NCBI GenBank assembly: GCA_014825775.1
Contig: MVAQ01000021.1
Location: 110,447-174,446 of the forward strand
Length of the DNA stretch: 64,000 nt
Origin: Krasilnikovozyma curviuscula
Taxonomy: Eukaryota; Basidiomycota; Tremellomycetes; Cystofilobasidiales; Mrakiaceae
Reading direction: 5' to 3'
The position numbers were made by a program, and so were the translations under genes. Positions within the stretch are counted from its first letter, which is position 1; each line of letters begins with the position of its first letter. Under the pieces are notes generated by a model. That model ran no database searches, was not told the DNA's origin, and worked only from the letters and a program-made list of their open reading frames with translations. Below are positions 12,447 to 27,858 of the stretch, piece by piece.

Positions 12447-15400
12447 TCAGTGATGGCGACTGAAGCTGTTATGGAAGCTCATGTCGTATATCTGTGGCAT
12501 GGAGCACCTCAGCACAGTCGATATGTCCCTGACGCCCTCCTCAAGAATCGCACCAAGTTTCTCTGCAACTGGAAGAGTCTTCCCCAGCCTCTCAAACGTT
12601 TCCCTGATGACTTCGACCTGCGCCTCAAACTTTCTCCGACGAGCAAAGTCCTGCGACGGGAGTGCGACTTTGAACTGCAGCAGCACCTGGGCGGAGAGGA
12701 AATACGAGTGGAGGCAGAAGCTCGGAATGGAAGTGGGAGCAAGAGAGGAGGCATAAATGCATGACTGGGAGATGGACTGGGCTGCGCTGAGGCAGGCGGC
12801 GCGTTGGGCGTAGGTTGAAGATGGGAGGTGGACGTAATAGAGCAACACCCTCGCGCTGAATTCACAGACAAGGGCAAACCATCAGTAAAAAAAAAGCATT
12901 CAAATAAATGTGGGGGAAAAAAGCGGCAACTCACTGTTCAGCAAGCACTTTGGCACCCAGCACCTCGCCAATCTCCCTCGGACTGTTCGTATCGGGGTTG
13001 AACAAGCCCAGGCTCGAGCACCATCTATCAACATCAAATTCCAACTCCATGAATACCTTCTCATTACCGTAGCTATTCAGCAGACTCGCCGTCGGATCCT
13101 CTGGCGAGCGGGACTGCAGCTTCCGATTGAAGTTGTCGACCTTGGCGAGGAGAAGGGCACTCTTCATGCTGATCTCAAGCGTCGAGGTTGAGGTTGTAAT
13201 AGGCGCGAGGAAGCGATGGGGGCCGAACCGCTGAACGAGGTACTCTTCCGGTTCGATGCCCAGCACGCCTCTACCGTTCGCAACTCCCGACACGACAGCG
13301 TCGAATACGGCAACGTCCATGATCCTCTGCCTCTCGCCGAACTCATGTACGTCCTTTGGTGGGCTGAGGAAGTTCAACGCGTACTCGCTCGTCCGCGGCG
13401 GTAAGCTCGGGTCGAGCCCGACGAGGTTGCACAGCGACAGCGACAGGGGTCCAAAGATAAACGTCTCTGCCCATTTACCCGACATGTGGAAGTGCGCCGG
13501 CATGCTCACTGCTGCGATGCAGATATCGAGTGCCAGTCGGTTGAAGCGTTCGTTCGCGTCAGGACTTGAGAACGGCGTGTTGCGTAGGGCGATGAGTTCT
13601 GACTGGCCTTTGAAGATCTCGGCAGCGGCGAGCCGGGCGAATGTGTCGGATTCGTGTGGGTTGGAAGTTCGAAGAGCGAGGCAGGCAATCGCGTAGCTCA
13701 AGGAAGGGTGTAGGGAGAGCGGCATGCCGGAGGGGAGAAGCGCGCGTGAGGGCAACGAGAGTTGGGATGGAGAGGGGGGGAAAAGGTGTGGCAGGAGTGG
13801 AGTCGTGAGGTCGAACGCGTTCACACTAAGAATAGCAAGACAAGAAGGGGAATTTTATATTTAGCACTATGTTGAACAGTAGAAGAAAACAAGAGAGACC
13901 AATGCATGAAATAAATTCGCTCACAATTCCGAGATTCCCTTTGACAACAAAACGCCCATCTCAACAAGGCTCGTAGTTCCATTAATTGCATGGTTAGTTT
14001 CGATCGACCAGTCGAGCTTCTGCTGTTGCCCTGTCGCACCTGCTGGTGTTGTTTTGTCGAGCGACGCCGCCGCGTTGGCACTGGCGGGGTGAGGCATAGT
14101 TGCAAACAAATCCAACCCAGGAGAAAAGGACGCTGGTGGGGATTTAGGATACATGGCGTGTTGCTGTCGGAAGAGGTGTTGAGGTGGCGGTGGTGGAGGC
14201 TGGAGATGGGTCTGCTGGAAGGTCGTATACGGTGCTGCAGCCGTTGTAGGAGGCTCGTTCGAGATCGAGTTGGATCGAGAAGAGGCATCTGCTGTTGTTG
14301 AGAAACTGGAAAATTGGGACGCTGGGTTTGAAGAGGCGTTTCCGAGTCCAGCTACGGTTAAAGGGGAAGTTGAAGGCACTGAAGACGCGGCGTGGTTCGC
14401 CGAGCTAGAAGTGAAGGTGCTGTGTGGGATCGAGTACGGAGAGTGACGCTGGTAGATTGGATTCGTCGTGGGAGGTATGGGTGCCTGTGCCTGTCGAGAT
14501 GACATGGCGAGGTGGGGGCTGGTGGTATACAGATCCGTCGGCGCAGGTGATATTGTTGCTGACGCCGGACCCGCAGCAGCAGCAGACGCCATTCCGGCCA
14601 TCGAAATCAGCTTCTTGAGCTCCACATTTTCCCTCTCCAGCTGAGTCATCTTCTTCTCCTTCTCGCCGTCCCCTTCACCTTCCCCTGAATGGCTGGCGTC
14701 CTTTGACTTGCCCCGCTTGGCGCGCGAGCCCGTCGCACTGGCATTAGCGTGAGAAACAAGTTTCCGGAAGGGACCCGTCATCTCGTCGTAGGTGCATATG
14801 TGCTCCGTTTCTTCTGGTGGAGGAGGCGGTAAACCAGGCGGGAGAGACGTGAGGCTAGGGGTACATAAAAAAAAGACAGAATCAGTCTTTCTGATACTTT
14901 CATCTTTTGCCTGTCTATTTTCTTACAATGCATGTTTTGCTCGAGCACAGGGTGAGCACATAGGTCGGATCGAATCACTGCGCAATAGAGACGGTCCGGC
15001 AGAATCGATTCCGAAAGGATAACAAAAATCAGTCCACGAAAGCCAACTTCAATTGCCCCTTTCTTCCTTTCATAGTAGAGGCGTACTCACCACTTCAGTT
15101 TCCTCCTTCGACATTGCTACATAGATAAAAACGGCCAGAGGGGGGACGGTCAGCCCAACAGCCCTGGGACGAAAATAGTGACTGCGCAGGGGCTTCGAGC
15201 GAGAGCAAGCATGCAGACATGATGGAAATGAAAGAAGTGGACACATACATGGCAGGCCATATTTCTCCTGAGCACAGTCCTCTCCTTCTTGTCAGACGTA
15301 GGTGGGGCGAGGGCAGGGGTGACTGCTGCTGCTGGGCCACCCGTCGTCGTCGCTGTCGCTGTGGGGGGTGGGACGAAGGAAGGGGTGGCATTGCCGGTGG

Positions 15401-15554
15401 TGTGAATGCTGGCTGCTGAAGATCCTGCTGTTTGGTCTGCTGGTGCTGTCTCCTGGGCTGAGGACGGGATGTTGCTGGGAGGGGTCGACGACGACGACGA
15501 CGGCTCTGAGGCTGGCGGAGAGAGGGTCTCTGTGTCGTCGGCTGCTGCTGCCAT
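12447..15554 (-). CDS. Zn2Cys6 (Gal4-type) fungal transcription factor
   Basis: Nuclear DNA-binding regulator; target unknown. The N-terminal region is Ala/Thr/Pro-rich. The zinc cluster is rebuilt across three introns: ACH joined to QCRRRKLKC, then DSIRPMCSPCARAKHA, then the sixth cysteine in ICTYDE. The first five cysteines follow CX2CX6CX6CX2C; the last is about 25 residues away instead of the usual 6-8. Next comes a short basic stretch (SRAKRGKSK) and a short coiled coil (KKMTQLERENVELKKLI), typical of dimerising members, then a Pro/Gln-rich disordered linker. The C-terminal half (13824-12447) is helical, with the look of a fungal-specific transcription factor middle homology region (SYAIACLALRTSN, IMDVAVFDAVVSG). 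Start chosen at MAAAADDTET; the frame stays open upstream. Stop at 12447. Confidence 0.82.
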
Positions 15555-16233
15555 TGCTGTATGCAGGGCGGGATTTCTATCTCTGAATGAGAATCCCGAC
15601 TGTTTTGAATGGGAATGGTGATGGTTCAACGAGAAAAATGAATGTCGCTCGTCATCCGGGCGAGAAAGGGTTACTGCGGACTCGCTGGCCAAACAGCCTT
15701 GCAGCTGTCTGCGGCACAACCCCAGCGACCATACACAGTCGAGCTGCGAAGCCCCAGAGATAAACAACAAGATAGGAAGAGGTGTATCCTATCTATCTTC
15801 CCTCATATCTCTTTCCACTATCGACCTCTTCTACACTCACAGCCAGGAGAGGGTCATCGTCGTCTCCTTTGTCGCCCGCGCATCACGCGTGGGATTGACA
15901 CCGTCGGCGTGCCGACGGTGTCGTGTCCTTTGAGTTACTTTCAGGTCGCATCTTACAGGTGTGTGGGTCCCGTGGAGGTAAACATGTAGGTGCATATAGA
16001 CAGATACTGGTCCAGCTTTCCGGAATCATTAATAAAAATCGCATATATTGTCCATCTCTGCGCAATCCGATGTCTCTTGCCAATGACGCGACAGCAAAGA
16101 AGGAAAAAGATTCGTTTCAATCACGATAAGTGTTTTGGCTATAGTTTGTTCGGTAGTAATGAAAGAAAGGAAGAAAAGAAGAGGCGTAATCTAAAGTTCC
16201 ATCACTTAGTTTTTTTCTTGGGATAATTAAGTT
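15555..16233. other. Intergenic, promoter of the Zn2Cys6 gene
   Basis: About 680 bp between the Zn2Cys6 factor (reading leftwards) and the 3' end of CDC48. It carries a perfect 12-2-12 inverted repeat, listed separately. The rest shows no coding exon. Confidence 0.4.
15897..15922. promoter_or_regulatory. Perfect 12-2-12 inverted repeat with CGG/CCG half-sites
   Basis: GACACCGTCGGC and its exact reverse complement are separated by two bases (GT). The centre reads CGG-N4-CCG and the outer part CCG...CGG. It lies 343-368 bp upstream of the chosen ATG of the Zn2Cys6 gene. Zn2Cys6 proteins of the Gal4 family usually bind paired CGG triplets, so an operator is a reasonable inference. A hairpin in CDC48 or promoter RNA is the alternative. 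Confidence 0.5.
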
Positions 16234-20062
<3,829 letters not shown>

Positions 20063-20444
20063 CTTTAGAAATGTCGTAGAAAAGATTCTTCGATGGCAGT
20101 AGGTAGGAACAGCCTGAAGGAATCAGCGTTCTCGCAGGACGTGGAATCGGTGGCGGAGAGCACATCGACCTGATTATCTAATCGTTTTCCTCCTGGAAGG
20201 TTCTGGCAAATTAGAAATACGAGAGATTGTTATAAGTTGTGTTGGGAATTATAATGAGTTCCGTATGAGAAAACAGCCGAGTGAGATGGTCTTCGCCCAA
20301 CCCACAAGAAAAACGCATCGAGCCTGCAGAGGCCAGCAACCCTCGACGACGACCCCACCCTGGGCCCCTTATAATTCTGCCATAGCACAGCAAACAACCA
20401 AGAGAGAGATATAGTGGATCTGTTTCATCCCACCTATCGAATAA
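20063..20444. promoter_or_regulatory. Divergent promoter region between CDC48 and RNA14
   Basis: 382 bp separating two divergently transcribed housekeeping genes, so it should serve both. A TTATAAT stretch (about 20368) lies some 75 bp upstream of the RNA14 ATG. No coding sequence is apparent. Confidence 0.45.
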
Positions 20445-23400
20445 ATGGCTGAATCACCCTTCGTCAAGGTTGAGGAGGAGCCGTCGACCAAAGTGGCAGG
20501 GGACCCATCAACAGAGACACACCATCAGGGTGAGTCTAACTCTTCACAATTCACTATAAGAATCAGATGGTGCTTAACCAGAACTCTCCTTTGTTCGCTT
20601 TTCCTTCCTCTTTTTTTTCTCGACCTACTTCTTCTTTCGTCCTCCCTTAGCGGTCCTCCCTTCATCGGAAGCATCAACATCAGTCCTCTCAGCAGCCTCA
20701 ACCCCTACCCTCTCGTCACTCGAAGCACCGGTCCCAGTCTCTGCAGGTACTTCCGCCTTGCTCGCACCCACAATAGCAGATCCGACCGTTTCAGGATTAC
20801 TCTCGCCAATCCCACCTCCCTCAGCCAGCACAGAACCTGCCATCACCACGACCGAAGAGGAAGAGCCACCTTACCCATCTGGATTCACTGCGGCAACTCC
20901 AGTTGTCACTCGCCAGCCCGCCCTCATCGACGCCTGGCGTCTCAACCGCTTCGACCTTACCCCCATTCTCTCCCTCCTCGGCGACACACAACAACAAAAC
21001 GAGATTGGCGACACACGTTCGCTCTTTGAATACCTACTTGAGAGGTACCCTCAGTCAGGCGAACTATACCACGCCTACCTCCTCTTTGAGCTCAGCCACG
21101 ACCACCGCCCGCAAGTCGAGTCCCTCTTCGCTCGTGCCTTCAGCGTTAAGCCGACCTCACCTGTCCACCCTTTACCACACGTCCCTCTGTACCGTGCTTA
21201 CTTGACGTATGTCAGACGTGCGAACCCGCCCCCGACCCCAGCGACGCTTACGGCTGCCTTCGAGTTTGTGCTGTCGTTCATAGCGCTTGACGCTGCTGCT
21301 GGTCCCGTATGGATCGAGTACCTCGAATTTCTGGAGGCGCAGCGCGGTGGAGGGGAGGAGTGGGATGAGGAAAGAAAGAAGGACCAGTTGAGGGAGGTCT
21401 ATAGCAGAGCGCTTGCTGGTGGCGGGTGCTACGAAGGAATTGAGCAGGTCTGGAGAAGTTACGATGCCTTTGAGCAGGGTGTTAATAGGGTCACCGTAAG
21501 TGATGATCAGGCTTCCTTCTCTTCTAACCTCTCAACATAGAGCTTGACTGAAACTAATTCCGCAATTCTTACCTCCTCCTTATTCGTCTCTTCTACCCTA
21601 TCACCCTACCAACCTGCCTACTGCCTGCCACTCGGGTTCCCTTTGCGCTCGGTAGGCCAAGAAGTATCTCTCTACCCGCTCACCACAATATATGACCACG
21701 CGCTCCGTGCTGCCTACCCTCCGAGCCCACCTATCGACCCTCTACCCGCCTTCGAATCTGCCGCTCTCAACGTCGAACCCTCTCCCGACGCCCTTGCAAC
21801 TCCCACACCGCCCGACCTGGAGCTCGGATGATATGGCATACATTGGCGCCTGGAAGAGCTACATCGAGTGGGAGAAGTCCAACCCGCTTGAGCTAGATGA
21901 CAGGACTCTCGTCGACGCAAGGGTGGCATATGCGCTGCGCAAACGAGCGGTGGAGTGCAGGTTTTATCCAGAAGTCTGGTTTGATGCGTCTTTGTTTCCT
22001 TCCTTTGAGTCTGAGAGGGGTGGATGGCTACAGAGTGGGCTTGAGGCAACACCTAAAAGCTTCTTGCTTAACTACTCGCTAGCGTTGCTCCACGAGGAAG
22101 GAAAGAATTTCGCGGAGGTTCACCGTGTATTTGAAGAATTCACAAATTCTCTCTCGAGCGATATGGTGAAGCTGTCGAGTGGGATAGATAGTGCCGTTTC
22201 CGACGCATTGGACACCATCCCACCGCCGGTGCAGAACCGTGCGCTAACGGGTGGGAACAATCTCATTACGAGCCCAGACGATGTGGACCCGCTGGAGGCG
22301 CTGAAGTTGTACAATGAGCTGAGAGAGGTTACGGAAAAGAAGATCAGGCAGGAGCGGGGTAAGGAGGTTTATGAAGCTGAGAAAGGCCTTGCTGGCGTGT
22401 GGATCGCGTGGATGAGGTTCGCAAGAAGGAGCGAGGGCATCAAAAGTGGGAGAAGCGTGTTTGGTAGAGCAAGGAAGAGTAGAGGTGTAGGCTGGTGGGT
22501 CTTTGAAGCCAGTGGTCAGTCTCCCTCCCCCTTTTTTACTGTTTCCACTTCAACTTTTTGACATTGATGCCTTTTTTATTATCTAATATTAGCGTTAATG
22601 GAGTATCATTGCTCTAAAGATGCATCAGTTGCGACGAGGATCTTTGAGTTGGGAATGAAAGTCTTTGGCGACAAAGTCGAGTTTGTCGATCGCTACCTCT
22701 CTTTCTTGATCATGGTGAATGACGATCAAAGTTTGTATCCCTTTTCCATTTTTCCTTGGTCTCTTGCACGTCGTCCTGATGCTGCTGGCTTTTCGGTGTA
22801 GATGCACGAGCACTTTTTGAGAAAGCAGCTACAAAGTTTGAAGGTGAAGAAGGAAGACCGGTGTGGGAGAGATGGGCAAGGTATGAATACCTGTTTGGTG
22901 ATTACTCCAGTTCTATGAAGCTCGATCAGAGGATCAAAGAACAATTCCCGACAGGTACGTGGCTGGTGGCTTCTTTATGCCGTTTCTGCGCATGCCAGCT
23001 GACACATGTTGTTCCTGTCTATTCTACAAATAAAGATTCAGCAACAAAGAACCTTGCAAGGAAGTTCTCTTACAACGGAATAGACGAAGTTGCTCGAGTG
23101 GACTGTGGACTTGGGAAACGATCTGCCATCACGCCAACCTCGACGACAACGACCATAGCACCTTCTTCTAAACCAGTATCTATACAACCACCTTCTCTTA
23201 CTGCGGCCCCAGCTCCACCAATACCAACGGTCAACGTCGTCTCGGCGTCGCAATCCGTTCCTGAAAAACGAGCTCGCCCAGCGTCACCTCCTCTGGCAGA
23301 ACAACCAATCGCCAAAAAACCGGCGCACGAAGGCTACTCTGGTAGTCCTCACATGAATTCTGATCATGAGCACGGGTATGACTCTCGAAGAGACTTTCCC

Positions 23401-23857
23401 GTTCAATACGATTCGCACGGTCGGCCCAAACTCAATGGCCCTCCCCCTCCCCACTTGGACACGCGGCCACCGAAGGAAGAGAAGAAATTTGGCCTCTTCT
23501 GGCTACTGACTCTACTCCCACCTGCAAGTCAGTTTGATGGTCAGTGCCCCCCTTCCCTTCCCCTATCAAGTTAGAGCCGGCTGCGTACTAAACTACAAAA
23601 CTCCGATTTTCTCTCATGCTCCGAAAAAAAAAAAAAAAATATCTCGTTTGGGTGACTCATCAATAGGTCCAGTGTTTAGGTCTGACGATCTGTTGTCATT
23701 GATTGCAAACTCTTCGCTACCTGCGATCGCACCACCCCCACCTCCGCCTGAGCCTCGGTATGGACGAGGCGGTGTTCCTCGAGGAGAGCCCGATTATTCG
23801 AGAGGTGGGTCGAGCGGGGGGATGGGAAGGGGAGGTGGTGGTCCGAGAAGAAGATGA
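20445..23857 (+). CDS. RNA14: Rna14 / CstF-77-like mRNA 3'-end processing factor
   Basis: Scaffold subunit of cleavage factor IA, needed for cleavage and polyadenylation of pre-mRNA in the nucleus. A short first exon ([13 protein letters not shown]) is spliced to a Ser/Pro-rich lead and then HAT-repeat helices starting [19 protein letters not shown]. Signature pieces: [45 protein letters not shown] spliced to [16 protein letters not shown] (intron 21496-21658), [32 protein letters not shown], and [22 protein letters not shown]. The C-terminus has a proline-rich monkeytail-like region, the block [17 protein letters not shown] and an RG-rich end ([10 protein letters not shown]). The family pattern decided the splice sites. 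One intron holds a run of A (about 23624-23639). Confidence 0.9.
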
Positions 23858-24573
23858 AACCATATTGTGTTTTAGGTCGTGTTTGTTGTGTCTGAGCGGA
23901 GTGGGACGAGTTCCGCCGAGGCGTCACTTCACTCCGTTGCCTTCTCATTTATGGATATTTAACTGCTTTTAAAAGAATGTCCGTTTTAACAAATACGCAC
24001 CTCACCGTGCAATTCAAGGGGAGATGATATGTAGTACATTCTCTAATTTTTCGTCCCCTCAAGATGGCGCCGAGCTAGTACGAGTTTGGCGCAAGGTCAG
24101 AGCTTTGTTGGGTCGCCCATTTCGTCCTTCCGAACATTGCTTATCGCTTACCTTCTATCGAACAAACAAATACGACACTCAAGAGCAAGAAGTACCCTCG
24201 AAAATTAGTTGGGAATGTTCTATTAACGTTGGCTGACGGGAGAGGAGTCACAGACTGAGAACCATTTCGACCCCCAGAGAGACAACTTGGGAAGGAAGCT
24301 CAGCTTTCATCTCTATTTCATCTCTGGTTTCCATCAAGCCACCATTGCTAGAATTGCCAAACTCAAATTACCTGGCAATATGGATAGCTCTTCTGCTCAA
24401 CACTACAGATACCTCCCTCCTCCTATCTCTTCAGCCCGTTGCCATTGGTCTTCCTCTTCTTCCTCAAACGCTATGACCCATCACTTTGCCACTGAAGTAA
24501 CTCTCCCTGGGCTCCTGCTAAAGAACGAAAGCTGCAAAATAGCACAAGAGGTGTGTCAGACCAATTTGCTACC
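23858..24573. other. Intergenic between RNA14 and the divergent forkhead gene
   Basis: About 715 bp. A long plus-strand open frame (24287-25024) runs across this stretch, but in a different frame from the spliced forkhead gene, and it has no recognisable content. The region probably holds the RNA14 3' UTR and the forkhead promoter. Confidence 0.35.
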
Positions 24574-25498
24574 ATGTCTGTATGTCCTGATGGACATCTC
24601 GTTTGGTTTGTTTACATTCTTAGGGACGCTCGCGTACCTCACGACTCACTCCATACCCACCTTCTTCACCACCCCAAACGACTATCTACAGCAAAAATTC
24701 CCGCTCAACGGAGATAATTTTCAAGCCAGAGACATACTGGTCGATGATCAAAGACGCAATCCTCTCCTCACCGCAGAAGGCTTTGACAGTTGCAGAGGTG
24801 AGTCTGCAATGGTGACGGTGACAGGGCGATGGGTCACTAACGTTACGATTATCATTCATGTGGTTGGGGAAAGATTCAAAACTTTATCAAGAGGAGCTAC
24901 GTACTACAACAGCCTGAGAAAACTTGGAAGGCAAGTCCAAGCAGCTTTCATTTTAGATCTTTCTATACCACCTCGTGAGTGTACCTTTATCACTGACCAT
25001 TTCTATATCTCGATTCTCCAATAACAGAGAGGGATTCAACAGAATGTGTATCGTTGTAAATCATTCGTCAAGACCGAAATGAAAGTCGCTGATGGGCACA
25101 AGTACTCTTTTGATCCAGCGGTAAGTCTATCGCCATCACACATCCTGTATCATTCTCCAAGGTCTCTTTAGTCTACACATATAACATATAACTGAATTCA
25201 ACTTGTTCAGGTCTCACCTCCAATCGGTTCTATCAGATCCATCGTTCCACCCACTCATCCAATCGTCGTTGAAGAGAAAGAGTCAGAATCTCTGCATCTT
25301 CCCATCGCCGTCGACCTTTCATCTCCAGGAGCTTTCCCCAAGTTGATCTCTCCTCTTAACTATGTCCCTCCATATATCTCCCAAGGGTTTATGATTCATC
25401 CAGTACCACCACCTAGCCAATTGACGTGGAATTGCGATCTCAATCAGAAGTTGAGATTTAAATCTCCAGCGGAAGTTCATGATGTCCTCAGGTTATGA
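24574..25498 (+). CDS. Small divergent forkhead (winged-helix) protein
   Basis: Not visible in any single ORF; found by splicing. Exons: 24574-24579, 24624-24797, 24874-24930, 25028-25120, 25211-25498, in frame throughout, 205 residues. The forkhead fold starts IFKPETYWSMIKDAILSSPQ, then KALTVAEIQNFIKRS, and helix 3 WKRGIQQNVYRCKSFVK, then DGHKYSFDP. Hydrophobic and structural positions match canonical forkheads (KPxYSY, LTLxxIYxxI, WxNSIRHNLS, FxKV, WxxDP), but the recognition-helix residues N, R and H are replaced by R, Q and Q. The third intron starts GC (TGGAAG/GCAAGT). The C-terminus is Pro-rich and ends HDVLRL. An alternative 46-nt intron (25492-25537) could extend the frame towards 25.9 kb, into the RRS1 promoter; I prefer the stop at 25498. 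Function unknown; a DNA-binding role is inferred only from the fold. Confidence 0.62.
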
Positions 25499-25856
25499 AT
25501 GTCCAAAGGATGCCTATATTCCTGAGTTTGACTATAGTAGATACTTGAACTTGGAAATGTGGTTCCGTTTGTTGATATGTCAAAGTGCGCACTTTATATG
25601 CTGTCTCTTGCGCAAGCTTCACCACACTTTTTCGCAATACATTCAAGACTCCCTTCTCGTGTATGGGTTTCTCAAATTTCTGAGACCAATACTGTGCTAA
25701 ACCTAGCAACAACCCAGAAGCAGAACTTAGCCCTACTGGTTGGAAGAGTTGTGTCGGTCCGCCACCGTCGAAAATCTTCTGCGCCAAAACAAGTTCCAAA
25801 ATACTCGACTCGATTGCACACGAACCAAATCAACCCGGCAAGCACAATACATCGAA
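25499..25856. other. Intergenic, RRS1 promoter
   Basis: 358 bp between the forkhead stop and the RRS1 ATG. A frame that could extend the forkhead gene crosses it if optional introns are used. No other feature seen. Confidence 0.3.
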
Positions 25857-27409
25857 ATGGATGTCTCAGCCCAACTCGCTGCTCATGCAGCAAAGTAGTA
25901 CGTTGTCTGCCTTCCTCTCCGGCTTGGAAGACGAGAGAAATCTGACCTCGATCCCACTCTGTGCTCTTCTTCAGCAAAGCACCTGAAACTGAGAACTCCG
26001 AAATCATTCAGGTAGATGCTGGTCTACTAGCTGTTTATGATCCAAGCCCTATACTGGAGGACGAGTACAAGTAAGTAGCGTCGGTACAGGGCGAAAATTT
26101 GGAATTGGGAAGATCGCTGGGAACGTGAGGTCGTCTATAATTTACAGCGCTTTCTACAGAAAGTGTAACTCAATGGAGCTGCAGCTTCTCTGCTGGTCTG
26201 TCTAATGGCGAACAACGAGAATGTGTCGAATTGGAATGGATGTGGGATAACGCTGGGATGAAGGCAGCGCTTAGTCGTGACGATTTCAAGATTCTAAAAG
26301 CACGCAGATACACCAAGCTTTAACTGGTTCATTGTCGAGTTGATCTAGCAGTGCTGAACGTCATAGTTGTGGTGTTATGAGTTGAAGTGGCTGACCAGGT
26401 GTCCTTTTCGATTTAGCATGGATCCTGAAGCTTACATCTCCTCCCATGCGTTACCATCGATTCAATCACTTCTTACTCAACTTTTCAACCTCCCCGTCAA
26501 GCGAACAGAAACTGGCCCATGCGCTACCCTGCCACCAGCGAAAACAATCCTGCCTCGTGAGAAGCCTCTGCCAAAGCCCAAGGTGGAGACTAAGTGGGAA
26601 AGATTTGCCAAGGAGAAGGGTATTCAGCATAGGAACAAGGATAAGATGGTTTGGGATGAGGACGAACAGAAATTCTTGCCCAGATGGGGTAAAAATGGTG
26701 TCAACAAGAAGGTTGAGGAGCAGTGGATTACCGAAATCAAAGTCGGAGCAGGTATGGATTTTCTCATATTTATACTTCCTCTCAAGTGTCGTTTGCTGAC
26801 ATTTCGCATCACGTAACCTGCTTCATCTCAACAGACGGCCAGGAAGTTAACCCAGCGCTCGTTGCACGAGATGCTCGTAAAGCACGAACAGCAAAGAACC
26901 TCGCACAGCAATCGGCCAACCAGCGACAAGCAGCCAAGATCTCGATCACTGATGCGCCCAAGTCGTCGAGGGAAGACAGGAAGAAGGAGTTGGAGAGAAG
27001 AATCATTCTAGGTAAAACGTCGACGGGAAGCATGGGCAAGTTTGACAAAAAGATGGAAGGAGAACCTAAGGTGAAGGGTGTGAAGAGGAAGGTAAGTGAT
27101 GGATATCTATTTCGTATTGCTACGTTCGCTTGCGGCACGACCATTCCTGACCCGCCTGTCTCTTCGCTCCGTCAGTTTGCACCGACCGAACAAACATTTT
27201 CAGCAGAAAAGTCTTCATCTCTCGCTCTCCTCTCTTCTCTCAACCACCCTACATCATCCAAAAAAGCCAAGTCGGAAGGTCACACCGAAGGCGACGCTGT
27301 CCTCAATACTAGAAAGGCTATCAGGTTTGAGAACAAGAGGGAGTCGTTGTCTGGCGGAAGAGGTGGACGTGGTGGACGTGGTGGTGGAAGAGGCAGAGGC
27401 AGGAAATGA
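25857..27409 (+). CDS. RRS1: Rrs1 ribosome biogenesis regulatory protein
   Basis: Nucleolar factor that, with Rpf2, brings the 5S RNP into pre-60S ribosomes. Exon 1 (MDVSAQLAAHAAK) joins YKAPETENSEIIQVDAG, then LLAVYDPSPILEDEYN, the conserved N-terminal block. A 346-nt intron (26071-26416) follows, then MDPEAYISSHALPSIQSLL and the family hallmark LPREKPLPKPKVETKWERFA and KEKGI. Next come WDEDEQKFLPRWGKNG, a Lys/Arg-rich segment, and an RGG-rich tail (GGRGGRGGRGGGRGRGRK). The first two exons are short and easily missed. A model starting at 26367 would lose the N-terminal block. Family features make the identity secure. Confidence 0.9.
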
Positions 27410-27858
27410 GGTCACTATCACACTTGTAACTTGCTGTTATAATTCCGATTTTGATGATCTGTATAAGTGGACCGCTGGACTTCTTTTGCGGGTATGATCT
27501 GGTCTGGTTCAAAGCAACTCTTCACAATACCAACGAGTCTACTTTCACTGTGCCAAGCTGGAAATCTTTAAAGCTCTTACCTTTTTCTGTCTTAGCAAAG
27601 AGTTCGCCTCCGACGCTGCGTCCACTTGTTTACCTTTTTTGATTTTGCGCCGAGGTCACTATCCCAATTCAGGTCACTAGCCTCACATCGAGTCCATCTC
27701 CGAATTAAAACTAGGAATGACCACTTATCTTGTAGATGAGCATGTCCTTTGGGAACAGATGAAAGCACCTGTTTTCGCCACTGAATTTTTTTCGTCCAAT
27801 TCGCAGCAGAATTCAATCCAGTGCCATCTACATCTCACCAAACTAAATTGAATCCACC
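27410..27858. other. Intergenic, ADE16 promoter
   Basis: 449 bp between RRS1 and ADE16 on the same strand. Only short shadow ORFs are present; no repeat or RNA gene was recognised. Confidence 0.35.

Noticed and set aside
23624..23639. Poly(A) run as a retro-insertion trace
   Set aside because: It lies inside an RNA14 intron with no flanking target duplication; a simple homopolymer.
24287..25024. 245-codon open frame
   Set aside because: It runs across the introns of the spliced forkhead gene in a different frame and has no family resemblance; the forkhead exons explain the region better.
26150..26323. Separate small gene or last exon of the forkhead gene (KSVTQWSCS...)
   Set aside because: The sequence lies within an RRS1 intron; RRS1 family homology joins 26070 directly to 26417.
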